A stretch of 64,000 nt of DNA, from NCBI GenBank assembly GCA_004799545.1, contig SSMU01000015.1, positions 1 to 64,000 of the forward strand, written 5' to 3'. The notes beneath the pieces are model-generated. The model saw only the letters and a program-made list of their open reading frames with translations. It was not told where the DNA came from and did not search any database. This DNA comes from Phenylobacterium sp. GTDB lineage: Bacteria; Pseudomonadota; Alphaproteobacteria; Caulobacterales; Caulobacteraceae. Positions 19,535 through 27,479 of this stretch are shown piece by piece. Position 1 is the stretch's first letter. Every line of letters begins with the position of its first letter. A program made the position numbers and the translations under genes.

Positions 19535-20038
19535 ATGCGCAGCCTGGCTTTGACGATCGCCGCCGTGGCCGTGACCGCAGGCCTTGCCGGCTGCAACAAG
19601 TCGTCAAACAGTCAGGCGCCGACCAACGAGGCTGCAACCAGCGCAGGCGCCACCCCGGCCGAGCCCACCGATGCGCAAAAGAAGGCGCTCATCGCCACCC
19701 TGCCCGCGCCCTACAGCACCGGCGACCTGGACAACGGCGAGGCCAAGTTCGCGATCTGCAAGTCGTGCCACACCCTCACCGCCGGCGGCCCGGACATGAC
19801 CGGTCCGAACCTCAACGGCGTCTTCGGGCGCAAGGTCGCCTCCAAGCCCGGCTACAACTACTCCGACCCGATGAAGGCCCAGGCCTTCACCTGGGACACC
19901 GACCACCTCGACAAGTGGCTGACCGACCCGAAGGCCATGATCCCCGGCACCAAGATGACCTTCGTCGGCTTCAAGGATCCCAAGGACCGGATCGACGTGA
20001 TCGCCTACCTCAAGGCGGAAACCAGCCCGGTGTCCTAA
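19535..20038 (+). CDS. Lipoprotein c-type cytochrome
   Basis: A 167-residue membrane-anchored electron carrier facing the periplasm. The signal ends in lipobox LAGC (Cys20), followed by a 45-residue Ala/Pro/Thr-rich linker. A class I cytochrome c domain has the haem motif CKSCH (75-79), GPNLNGVFGRK and the distal Met ligand in PGTKM (M141). It resembles cytochrome c2/CycM-type carriers between the bc1 complex and terminal oxidase. Start is supported by AGGAG 9 nt upstream. Confidence 0.9.
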   Translation: MRSLALTIAAVAVTAGLAGCNKSSNSQAPTNEAATSAGATPAEPTDAQKKALIATLPAPYSTGDLDNGEAKFAICKSCHTLTAGGPDMTGPNLNGVFGRKVASKPGYNYSDPMKAQAFTWDTDHLDKWLTDPKAMIPGTKMTFVGFKDPKDRIDVIAYLKAETSPVS

Positions 20039-20104
20039 CAATTGTTACGCCTGAGACGCGTAAATAAAATTCAGACAACCTTGACGCGTATTTGAGCCGG
20101 GCGC

Positions 20105-20259
20105 ATGGTCCAGCTGTCGATTGAGCATCTGTCCATCGACAGTCTTCGCGCGGGAGCGCCCCAAACCCCGCGTGGCGCGTGCGCCCTCGCAGTCCCCCCT
20201 CCTGGGCCCACGCGTCCCAACACCCTGGCCCTCCCGGCCGCCGGGAGGGCCATTTTGTT
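20105..20259 (+). ncRNA. Candidate small RNA or long 3' UTR ending at a terminator
   Basis: No convincing reading frame occupies the 247 bp between the cytochrome and aldolase stops. The interval has a stem (CTGTCGAT 20114-20121 with ATCGACAG 20135-20142, 13-nt loop), a C-rich segment CCCCCCTCCT complementary to Shine-Dalgarno sequences, and a strong terminator at the end. A TTGACG at 20083 could be a -35 element, but its -10 is weak. GACGCGTA occurs twice, 26 bp apart, just upstream. It could equally be the cytochrome mRNA 3' UTR. Confidence 0.35.
20227..20259 (+). terminator. Rho-independent terminator
   Basis: Perfect 11-bp stem GGCCCTCCCGG / CCGGGAGGGCC with a CCG loop, followed by ATTTTGTT. 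The T-rich tract is on the plus strand only, so it ends transcription coming from the cytochrome c side. Confidence 0.85.
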
Positions 20260-20285
20260 GGCTCCGAGGCTTCCCGGTCGGTGGG

Positions 20286-21056
20286 CTAGGCGTCGTAGCC
20301 CGGCAGGTCGCGGTTGAGCTTGCGCAGGCAGCCCGGCCAGGCGAGGCCGCCGCCAATGCCGCGGGCGACCTGGCTCCTGACCTCGGCCTGCGAGGCGTCC
20401 GGCGCGATCAGCACGCCTTCGCGCCCGGCCGACAGGGCCGCCACCTGCATGGTGCAGGCGCGCTCCAGGTAGTACATCCCGACCCAGCAGTTGGCCGCCG
20501 TGTCGCCCACCGCCAGAGTGCCGTGGTTGCGCAGCAGCATCAGGTTCTTGTCGCCGATGTCGGCCACTAGGCGCTCGCGCTCGTCGTGGTTCAGGGCGAT
20601 GCCTTCATAGTCGTGGTAGGCGAGCCGCGGCAGGACGATCAGGGCGTGCTGCGACAGCGGCAGCAGGCCCGAGGCCTGAGCGGCCACCGCGACCCCGTGG
20701 TCGGAGTGCAGGTGCATGACGTAGTGGGCGTCTTCCCGCGCGGCGTGGATCGCCGAGTGGATGGTGAAGCCCGCCGGATTGATGAAGTAGGGCGTCTCCT
20801 GCAGGAGGTTGCCCTCCAGGTCGATCTTCACCAGCGAGGAGGCGGTGATCTCCTCGAACAGCATGCCGTAGGGATTGATCAGGAAGTGGTGCTCGGGGCC
20901 CGGGATGCGGGCCGAGATGTGGGTGTAGATCAGGTCATCCCAACCGTGCAGGGCCACCAGCCGGTAGAGGGCCGCGAGGTCGACCCGCGCCTGCCACTCC
21001 TCGGCGCTCACCTTGCCCTTGAGCGATGCGATGTCGACGACTGAACCGTCCGCCAT
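20286..21056 (-). CDS. Class II aldolase/adducin family protein
   Basis: A 256-residue class II aldolase-fold protein. Zn-site histidines are visible in VMHLHSDHG and in LRNHGTLAVG, with the family segment HGWDDLIYTHISARIPG near the N-terminus and INPYGMLFEEITASSLVKID following. Adducin-like members of this length occur widely in proteobacteria, usually without a known substrate. It lies 63 bp downstream of glpK on the same strand, so a sugar-phosphate or glycerol-related substrate is possible (inference). Confidence 0.85.
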   Translation of the reverse strand: MADGSVVDIASLKGKVSAEEWQARVDLAALYRLVALHGWDDLIYTHISARIPGPEHHFLINPYGMLFEEITASSLVKIDLEGNLLQETPYFINPAGFTIHSAIHAAREDAHYVMHLHSDHGVAVAAQASGLLPLSQHALIVLPRLAYHDYEGIALNHDERERLVADIGDKNLMLLRNHGTLAVGDTAANCWVGMYYLERACTMQVAALSAGREGVLIAPDASQAEVRSQVARGIGGGLAWPGCLRKLNRDLPGYDA

Positions 21057-21119
21057 GGGGCGTCCTCCGGGATGCGAATTTGCGGGCCAGACTCCTCTCG
21101 CCGGTCCCGCCCGTCAAGC

Positions 21120-22613
21120 TCAGGTGCGGACCCGGGCCACCGCGTCGAGCCAGCGGGCGTAGGCGGCCTCGCGGCGGCGGACGTCCATCTCATGGGCGAA
21201 GGCCTCGGTGGTGGGCCGGGCCGAGGCGGCCTCGGCCACATCCTTGAAGACGCCGGCCCCAACGCCCGCGAACAGGGCTGCGCCCAGCGCCGTGGTCTCC
21301 TGGAAGGTGGCGCGGCAGACGCCAACCCCGGTCAGGTCGGCCAGCCGCTGGGCGAACCAGGCGCTGCGCGACATGCCGCCGTCGATGCGCAGCTCGACCG
21401 AGCCTGCGAAGGCCTCTGGCGCGTCGGCGCGCATGGCCTCGATCAGGTCGCGGGTCTGCAGCGCGCTGGCGTCGAAGGCCGCCTGGCAGATCTCCGGCAG
21501 GCCGGCGTCGCGGGTGAGGCCGAAGATCGCGCCGCGGGCGCCCGCGTCCCACCACGGCGCCCCGAGTCCGGTGAAGGCCGGGACCAGCACCACCCCGTGG
21601 TCGTGGCGGGCCGAGGCCGCCAGCCGCCCGGCTTCGTGCGGGCCGCCCTTCACCCCCAGCCCCTCCTCCAGCCACTGCAGCGCCGCGCCGGCGATGAAGA
21701 TCGCGCCCTCCAGCGCGTAGGTGGTCCGGCCGTCCACCCGGGCCGCGACAGTGGTCAAGAGGCGCGAGCGCGACGGCGGCGCGGTCTCACCGGTGTTGAT
21801 CAGCATGAAACAGCCGGTGCCGTAGGTGGCCTTCATCTCGCCGGGCCGGATGCAGCCCTGGCCCATCAGCGCCGCCTGCTGGTCGCCGGCCACCCCGCGG
21901 ATCGGGATCGCCCGGCCAAGCACCTCAGACTCCGTCGATCCGAAATCCCCTGTGCAATCCAAGACTTCCGGCAGAATATTGCGAGGAACCTCGAACAGGT
22001 CGCACATCTCGTCCGACCAGGCCTGGCCGCGCAGATCGAACAGCAGGGTGCGCGAGGCGTTGGTGGCGTCGGTGGCGTGGACCCGCCCCCCGGTCAGCTT
22101 CCAGATCACCCAACTGTCGATGGTCCCGGCCAGCAGCTCGCCGGCCGCGGCCCGGGCGCGGGCGCCGGCCACATTGTCCAGCAGCCAAGCGATCTTGGTC
22201 CCGGAAAAGTACGGATCGAGCAAGAGGCCGGTGACCTCGGTGACCCGGGCCTCGCGGCCCCGGTCGCGCAGCCGTTCGCAGACGTCGGCGGTGCGCCGAT
22301 CCTGCCAGACGATCGCCTTGTGGATCGGGGCGCCGCTCGCCTTGTCCCAGATCACCACCGTCTCGCGCTGGTTGGTGACGCCGATGGCGGCCACCTCCTC
22401 CATGCGCCGCGCGGCCTTCTGCACCGCCTCGCGCAGCACCGCCACGCAGGCCTCGAAGATCTCGTCGGCGTCGTGCTCCACCCAACCGTCGTGAGGATAG
22501 GTCTGCTTCAGCGGCCGGCCGGCCTCGGCCAGGGCCTGGCCCTTGGCGTCGAACAGGATGGCGCGGGTGCTGGTGGTGCCCTGGTCCAGCGCGAGCAGCA
22601 GCGGTTCGGCCAT
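21120..22613 (-). CDS. glpK: Glycerol kinase
   Basis: Phosphorylates glycerol to glycerol-3-phosphate with ATP in the cytosol. The 497-residue FGGY-family protein starts MAEPLLLALDQGTTSTRAIL, the GlpK phosphate-binding signature. It continues with GVTNQRETVVIWD, the WLLDNVAGARARA segment and the ATP-site motif GVAGDQQAALMGQG. GAGGGGG lies 6 nt before the ATG. No glpF or glpD is adjacent. The promoter region is shared with the divergent DUF2336 gene. Confidence 0.95.
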   Translation of the reverse strand: MAEPLLLALDQGTTSTRAILFDAKGQALAEAGRPLKQTYPHDGWVEHDADEIFEACVAVLREAVQKAARRMEEVAAIGVTNQRETVVIWDKASGAPIHKAIVWQDRRTADVCERLRDRGREARVTEVTGLLLDPYFSGTKIAWLLDNVAGARARAAAGELLAGTIDSWVIWKLTGGRVHATDATNASRTLLFDLRGQAWSDEMCDLFEVPRNILPEVLDCTGDFGSTESEVLGRAIPIRGVAGDQQAALMGQGCIRPGEMKATYGTGCFMLINTGETAPPSRSRLLTTVAARVDGRTTYALEGAIFIAGAALQWLEEGLGVKGGPHEAGRLAASARHDHGVVLVPAFTGLGAPWWDAGARGAIFGLTRDAGLPEICQAAFDASALQTRDLIEAMRADAPEAFAGSVELRIDGGMSRSAWFAQRLADLTGVGVCRATFQETTALGAALFAGVGAGVFKDVAEAASARPTTEAFAHEMDVRRREAAYARWLDAVARVRT

Positions 22614-22638
22614 GCGGGTCCCCCTCGCCGATCGACCC

Positions 22639-22677
22639 AAAGAATCTCGTCCCGCGGGCGCACGGCTAAGATTCTTT
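22639..22677. promoter_or_regulatory. Inverted repeat carrying two GANTC (CcrM-type) sites
   Basis: AAAGAATC (22639-22646) and GATTCTTT (22670-22677) are exact inverted copies, and each contains a GANTC methylation site. They lie between divergent glpK and the first DUF2336 gene. Paired GANTC sites in promoters are associated with CcrM/GcrA cell-cycle control in Caulobacter relatives (established); their role here is inference. Confidence 0.5.
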
Positions 22678-22744
22678 AAACATGTTTTCATCCGAACCGC
22701 GCACATTCGGGCCCGAAGTTTTGTTACCCGCGGGAGAAACCTGC

Positions 22745-23860
22745 GTGAGCCTAGTCGCGGACAGCGATAGCTTGCTTAGTCTTGCCAAGAGCCGCTCGCC
22801 GGCCGATCGCGAGCGCCTGTTGCTTGGCGTCGTGGACCTGTGCGCGGCCGGTGAGCCCGACGTGGTCACGGCCGATCCCGAGGTGCAGGCCCTGCTCACC
22901 TCGATCTTCCTCAGCCTGGTGGTCGAAGCCGAGCGGGACATCCGCAAGCGGCTGGCCGAGAAGCTGGCCCACGCCGAATGGGCGCCGTCGGCCCTGATCA
23001 ACGTCCTGGCCCTCGACGAGATCGAGATCGCCCGGCCGATCATCGCCGCCAGCCCGATCCTCAAGGACCACGACCTGATCCGCCTGCTGGCCGAGGCGAC
23101 CATCGAGCACCAGATCGAGGTGGCCCGCCGGCCCAGGCTGGACGGCCCGGTGATCGCCGCCATCCTCAAGCAGTCGGAGCCCGCCGTGCTGGCGGCCCTG
23201 GCCGGCAATCCCAGCGCCGAGCTCTCCGAGGCCGACCTCGCCCGGCTGGTCGACCTGGCCCGCCAGGTGGCCGCCGTGCGCTCGCCCCTGGCCCGTCATC
23301 CGAAGCTCTCCGAGGCCCTGGCGCTGAAGCTCTACACCTGGGTCGGCCAGGCGCTGCGCGACTCCCTCGCCGAGCGTTTCCGCCTGGAGCCGAAGGACCT
23401 GGAGATGGCGCTGGCCGGCGCCGTGGTCGCGGCCCACGCCGGAGTCGACGGCAACGGCCTGGTGATCGTCGCCCGCGAGGACGAGCGCGAAGCCATGGAG
23501 CGTCGGCTGATCGAGAAGCTGCACGCCGCGGGCCAGCTCCGGCCCGGCTACCTGGTCCGCGCCCTGCGTGAAGGCCGGCTGTCGCTGTTCTGCATGACAC
23601 TGGCCACCCTCGGCGGCTTCGACCCCGACCACATCCGCCGGACCATCGAATCCGACCGGCCGGAACTGCTGGGCCTGGCCTGCGCCGCGGTCGGCATCGA
23701 CCGCAGCGTCTTCCCGACCATCCTGGACATGGTCCGCCAGCTGAACGGCGGCCGGCCCTCGGGCGGCGCCGAGGGCGCGCGGCGGGCCGGCGGAGCCTTC
23801 GCCCCGGTGACGCCGCAGGTCGCCCGCGCGGCGTTCAGCCAGGCCGCGCAGTCGATCTGA
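22745..23860 (+). CDS. DUF2336 protein (paralogue A)
   Basis: A mostly helical 371-residue protein with HEAT-like repeats: [37 protein letters not shown] and [16 protein letters not shown]. The fold, length and wording match DUF2336, a family largely confined to Alphaproteobacteria with no firmly established activity. The GTG at 22745 is preferred (GGGAG 8 nt upstream); an ATG at 22682 lacks a ribosome site. A second member lies 2.3 kb away on the other strand, and both are near phosphorelay proteins. Confidence 0.78.
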   Translation: MSLVADSDSLLSLAKSRSPADRERLLLGVVDLCAAGEPDVVTADPEVQALLTSIFLSLVVEAERDIRKRLAEKLAHAEWAPSALINVLALDEIEIARPIIAASPILKDHDLIRLLAEATIEHQIEVARRPRLDGPVIAAILKQSEPAVLAALAGNPSAELSEADLARLVDLARQVAAVRSPLARHPKLSEALALKLYTWVGQALRDSLAERFRLEPKDLEMALAGAVVAAHAGVDGNGLVIVAREDEREAMERRLIEKLHAAGQLRPGYLVRALREGRLSLFCMTLATLGGFDPDHIRRTIESDRPELLGLACAAVGIDRSVFPTILDMVRQLNGGRPSGGAEGARRAGGAFAPVTPQVARAAFSQAAQSI

Positions 23861-23924
23861 CGCCGGACCGTCATCCCGCCGACGTTTGACAACCACCCCT
23901 CGGCGCCCGCTTGTCTCCTCCCCG

Positions 23925-24707
23925 ATGTTCACGGCCAAGCCCATGCTGACGCGCCTCGCCTTCACCGCCAGCGACCGGCCCGAGGCCCAGGAGGCGCGCG
24001 AGGCCCTGGCGAAACGCTACGGCGACGTGGGCGAGGACGCGGCCCAGGTGATCGTGGCCCTGGGCGGCGACGGCTTCATGCTGGAGTGCCTGCACCGGCG
24101 CATCCCCGACGGCCCGCCGATCTACGGCATGAACCGCGGCTCGGTCGGATTCCTGATGAACGAATACTCCGAGGACGGCCTGCTGGAGCGGATCGACGCC
24201 GCCGAGCAAGCGGTGATCCACCCCTTGCGGATGCGCGCCACCGACCTGGCGGGCGAGACCCACGAGGCCCTGGCGATCAACGAGGTCAGCCTGCTCCGCC
24301 AGACCCGCCAGACCGCCAAGCTGCGCATCTCCATCGACCACAAGGTGCGGCTGGCCGAGTTGGTCTGCGACGGGGTGATGGTGGCGACGCCCGCCGGCTC
24401 CACCGCCTACAACCTCTCCGCCTACGGCCCGATCATCCCGCTCGACGGCCGGGTGCTGGCGCTGACCCCGATCAGCGCCTTCCGCCCGCGCCGCTGGCGG
24501 GGCGCCCTCTTGCCGCACACCGCCAAGGTCGCCTTCGAGATCCTCGAGCCCGACAAGCGCTCGGTGAGCGCCGTGGCCGACAACTTCGAGGTCCGCGATG
24601 TCCTGAAGGTCGAGATCGCCGAGGACCGCGAGATCGGCCTGACCATGCTGTTCGACGCCGAGCGCAGCCTGGAAGAGCGTGTCCTGGCCGAGCAATTCGC
24701 CGGCTAG
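23925..24707 (+). CDS. nadK: NAD kinase
   Basis: Phosphorylates NAD to NADP. The 260-residue protein has the catalytic GGDG (residues 47-50, in [12 protein letters not shown]), [10 protein letters not shown], the AINEVSL motif and the [21 protein letters not shown] signature. The start is ambiguous between ATGs at 23925 and 23943; neither has a Shine-Dalgarno. A TTGACA at 23886 sits about 34 bp before the first ATG, so the message might be leaderless (low-confidence inference). Confidence 0.93.
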   Translation: MFTAKPMLTRLAFTASDRPEAQEAREALAKRYGDVGEDAAQVIVALGGDGFMLECLHRRIPDGPPIYGMNRGSVGFLMNEYSEDGLLERIDAAEQAVIHPLRMRATDLAGETHEALAINEVSLLRQTRQTAKLRISIDHKVRLAELVCDGVMVATPAGSTAYNLSAYGPIIPLDGRVLALTPISAFRPRRWRGALLPHTAKVAFEILEPDKRSVSAVADNFEVRDVLKVEIAEDREIGLTMLFDAERSLEERVLAEQFAG

Positions 24708-24824
24708 TTGCGAACCGCGCGCCCAGAAACCCACTGAAAACCCACCGGAAACCGGCGCTTGCGGATCACCCCTTATTAACGGGTTGGATTTACCAATAGA
24801 CCCGGAATCAATGAGGGGCATTCC

Positions 24825-25313
24825 GTGAGTCAGCAGAATCCCAGCCAGGTCATCCCGGTGTCGTCGAGCCTTCGCCTGAAGGTGGGCGGCACGAGCCGCC
24901 TGGGTACGATCGACGCGGCCGCCATCGCCAAGGCCGAAGCGGCGCTGAAGAACCTGTCCGGCAACTTCTTCCAGTGGCTGCAGGACGAGATCGCCAAGCT
25001 GGAGGGCTCCCGCCAGGCGATCCGCACCGAGGGCCTCACCGCCGAGACCATGGAGAACCTCTATCTCCGGTCTCACGACCTGAAGGGCCTCGGCACCACC
25101 TACGGCTACCAGCTGATCACCCGCATCGCCGCCTCGCTCTGCCGGCTGATCGACGAGAAGGACAAGCGCCTCACCGCGCCCATGGCCCTGGTCGACGCCC
25201 ACATCGACGCCATCAAGGCCGCGGTCCGTGAAGAGATGAAGGCCGACGACCATCCGGTCGGCGGCGCCCTGGTCGCCGAGCTCGAACGGCGGGTGGCGGC
25301 CGAGGGCTGCTGA
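24825..25313 (+). CDS. Orphan Hpt-domain phosphotransfer protein
   Basis: A 162-residue stand-alone histidine phosphotransfer protein. The four-helix Hpt domain carries the phospho-accepting His84 in SHDLKGLGTTYG, preceded by ETMENLYLR. Hpt proteins shuttle phosphate between hybrid kinases and response regulators. The GTG start has GAGGGG upstream, and a GAATC (GANTC) site lies at 24805-24809. No response regulator is adjacent; nearby hybrid kinases in this window are candidate but unproven partners. Confidence 0.85.
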   Translation: MSQQNPSQVIPVSSSLRLKVGGTSRLGTIDAAAIAKAEAALKNLSGNFFQWLQDEIAKLEGSRQAIRTEGLTAETMENLYLRSHDLKGLGTTYGYQLITRIAASLCRLIDEKDKRLTAPMALVDAHIDAIKAAVREEMKADDHPVGGALVAELERRVAAEGC

Positions 25314-25332
25314 GCCGCCCGGCCCTTAACAG

Positions 25333-26106
25333 CTACATCACGTTTTCCAACTTCTCCTCGACCACGCCGTAGCCGGCGTCGGGCGGCAGGACCAGCACGC
25401 GGCCATGCGGCCGCTCCTGCACCTGCGGCTGCACGGTGACCAGGCTGCGCGCCGCGGCGCGGGCCACGGCGTCGTCGGCGTCCTTCGCCTCGGCCAGCAG
25501 CTGCAGGTTCATCCGCGTCGGGAAGATCACCTTGCGCTCACCGCTCGCCGCAAGCCGCAGGGCCTCCGACGGGGCGATCCACTCCGCATCCACCGTTTCG
25601 CGCCCGTCGCAGGCGGCCAGCTGGTCGTCGGGCGCCGCCACCACATAGAACCAGGTGTCGAACCGCTTGGGGGTCAGCGCCGGGGTGATCCAGCGGGCGA
25701 AGGTGGTCAGCGCCGAGAGGTCGAGCCGCGCCTCCAGGTCCCGCACCACGTCCAGGAAGGCGGTCTGGCCGGCGTCCACCGCCTTGCGCACCTCCATCGG
25801 GCAGGCCTCGCCATCGATCGGCTGGCCGTTGCGGCGCACCGCCAGCAGGATGCCGGCCTCCTCGAACACCTCGCGGGTCGCGGCGATCCGCAAGGCCCGC
25901 TGGTCGGCGTCGAAGCCGTCCCAGCCCATCACGTGATCGGCCCAGGCCGTGTCGTGGTCGCCGGCGTGGCTCTTGCCGCCCGGGAACACCAGGGCCCCGG
26001 AGGCGAAGTCGATCTGGTGATGGCGCTTGACCATCAGCACCTGGAAATGCGGCGCGTCGCGCAGCAGCAGGATGGTCGCGGCGGGCAGGATCGGGACGTC
26101 GGTCAT
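25333..26106 (-). CDS. Nudix hydrolase (NUDT19-like)
   Basis: Hydrolyses a nucleoside diphosphate linked to another moiety. The 257-residue protein has a Nudix box interrupted by a long insertion: FPGGKSHAGDHD, then about 30 residues later REVFEEAGILL. That split is characteristic of the NUDT19/RP2-like branch, often CoA- or ADP-ribose-active. Substrate is unproven. It sits between the Hpt gene (convergent) and DUF2336 B (same strand, 45 bp apart). Confidence 0.82.
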   Translation of the reverse strand: MTDVPILPAATILLLRDAPHFQVLMVKRHHQIDFASGALVFPGGKSHAGDHDTAWADHVMGWDGFDADQRALRIAATREVFEEAGILLAVRRNGQPIDGEACPMEVRKAVDAGQTAFLDVVRDLEARLDLSALTTFARWITPALTPKRFDTWFYVVAAPDDQLAACDGRETVDAEWIAPSEALRLAASGERKVIFPTRMNLQLLAEAKDADDAVARAAARSLVTVQPQVQERPHGRVLVLPPDAGYGVVEEKLENVM

Positions 26107-26151
26107 GACGCCAGCTTGGCGGTCGGCGGCGGTGCGATCAACCGCGGATGA

Positions 26152-27297
26152 TCAGGCGCTCTCCGCCATCGCCTCGCCGCGCAGGCCGCGGGTGACCTCG
26201 TCCATCTTGTCGATCAGGTAGTCGACGTCGTCGCGGCCGCAGGGCTGCGGCTGGGTGAGGAACCGTTGGAGCATCTTCTGCTGGAAGCGCTCGCGGTCGC
26301 GGGCGCCGCCGTCGAACTCCATGGAATGGTAGGTGTCGACCGCCGCGCGGAAAGCCGAAAACAGCCGCGCCGGCAGTCCCGCCCGCTCGTAGATCGCCCG
26401 CAGGCCCAGCGGTCCGGCGTCGTGGATCATCAGCCAGGTGCGGTGGTGCGGCACCCCCGCCAGTTCCGCCACGCCCCACTCGAAGAAGGTCATCTGACCC
26501 TGCGCCAGGCCGCGCAGCAGCAGGGAGGCGGTGAGCCGCTTGCCCTGGTTCAGGTGGCCGACGAAGCCCTTGATATCGGCGGTGCGGGCCGCCTGGTCGA
26601 CCAGGTCGGCGGTGGCCCGCTCGGTGGCGCCGAAGGCCAGCTCCATGGCCACCTCCGGCGGAATCTGGTGCTGGGCGACCAGATGCTTGCGGACCTCCTC
26701 GCCGACCAGGGCGATCAGCCGCTCGCTGACCGACAGCGGCAGGGCGCTGCGATAGGCGACGGCGGTGAGCACCCGCTCGGATTCCTCGAACCGCGCGACG
26801 ATCTTCTGCAGCGCGGCCTCGCTGAAGTCGGCCTTGTCGTTGGAGGCGGCCGCCGCCACCGCCTTCTCGCTGCCGTTCAGCGCCAGGGCCTCGGTGACGC
26901 CCTGCGCCAGGGCCGGCCGCCGGGCGATCGCCAGCTGCCGCACCGGTCCGCCCAGCCGGACGATCTCGGCCAGGTCCTCGTCGGTGAACGCCGGGCAGGA
27001 GGCCAGGATCGGCAGGCAGACGCTCTCCACGTCGCGCGCCAGCTTCAGGGCCACGTCACGCGGCACCAGGGGGGAAGACTTCAGGGTGACGGCCAGCGCC
27101 CGACGGACCAGTTCGGCGGCGTCGGCGGCCATGATCCGCAGGATCTCGCCGGCCAGCACCCGATCTTCATCGGCGAGCGGCGAGCGCTCGAGCGAGTGGC
27201 AGAGCTTCTGGGCGGCGGCGGCGCGCTCGTCGGCGGTCGCGCCTTTCATCAACGTGCGGATGTCTTCGTCCGTCAACGCTGCACGCGTGGTCGCCAT
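26152..27297 (-). CDS. DUF2336 protein (paralogue B)
   Basis: A 381-residue, mostly helical paralogue of the DUF2336 protein at 22745. Comparable repeat units are ASCPAFTDEDLAEIVRLGGP, RRPALAQGVTEAL and SNDKADFSEAALQKIVARF. The aligned LTASLLLRGLAQGQMTFFEWGVAEL matches [21 protein letters not shown] of paralogue A. The C-terminal region is longer (QQKMLQRFLTQ...). Function is unknown. It is divergent from the pseudokinase gene across a region with four GANTC sites. Confidence 0.78.
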   Translation of the reverse strand: MATTRAALTDEDIRTLMKGATADERAAAAQKLCHSLERSPLADEDRVLAGEILRIMAADAAELVRRALAVTLKSSPLVPRDVALKLARDVESVCLPILASCPAFTDEDLAEIVRLGGPVRQLAIARRPALAQGVTEALALNGSEKAVAAAASNDKADFSEAALQKIVARFEESERVLTAVAYRSALPLSVSERLIALVGEEVRKHLVAQHQIPPEVAMELAFGATERATADLVDQAARTADIKGFVGHLNQGKRLTASLLLRGLAQGQMTFFEWGVAELAGVPHHRTWLMIHDAGPLGLRAIYERAGLPARLFSAFRAAVDTYHSMEFDGGARDRERFQQKMLQRFLTQPQPCGRDDVDYLIDKMDEVTRGLRGEAMAESA

Positions 27298-27326
27298 AAC
27301 TTAGCGAAAGCCCCCGTCCCCGTTCC

Positions 27327-27357
27327 GAATCGCCAAGGATTCAGAATCCCACGAGTC
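27327..27357. promoter_or_regulatory. Cluster of four GANTC sites
   Basis: GAATC (27327), GATTC (27338), GAATC (27344) and GAGTC (27353) fall within 31 bp, between divergent DUF2336 B and the hybrid pseudokinase. GANTC is the CcrM methylation site in Caulobacter-type bacteria, and its methylation state couples promoters to chromosome replication through GcrA. This density strongly suggests cell-cycle control of one or both genes (inference). Confidence 0.6.
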
Positions 27358-27376
27358 TGAAGTTGCGCCGCCATGC

Positions 27377-27391
27377 TTAACGAGGAGCTAA
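27377..27391. promoter_or_regulatory. CtrA-like box TTAA-N7-CTAA
   Basis: TTAACGAGGAGCTAA differs from the Caulobacter CtrA consensus TTAA-N7-TTAA at one position. It lies about 90-100 bp upstream of the hybrid pseudokinase start and 20 bp from the GANTC cluster. Binding is inferred from the motif only. Confidence 0.4.
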
Positions 27392-27479
27392 CGGTGGAGC
27401 TGCGGATTAAGGATTTCTCCTAACCTCGCGCCAACGGCGTCGCGCCTAGGCTTGCGCGGAACAGCCGCGAGGCCCCTCT

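Noticed and set aside
20121..20570. Protein-coding frame across the cytochrome-aldolase gap
   Set aside because: It runs through the terminator hairpin and into the antisense of the aldolase, with no ribosome site or natural composition.
22682..22744. Longer N-terminus for DUF2336 A from an ATG
   Set aside because: No ribosome site before that ATG, and the GTG at 22745 has GGGAG at good spacing; the extension also runs right up to the GANTC inverted repeat.
23886..23925. Strong promoter with leaderless start for nadK
   Set aside because: TTGACA is a good -35 element, but the -10 at the right spacing (GCTTGT) is poor, so I mention it only as an uncertain note.
24741..24768. AAACCCAC repeated upstream of the Hpt gene
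   Set aside because: Two short direct copies in a C/A-rich stretch; too short and close to chance to call a site.
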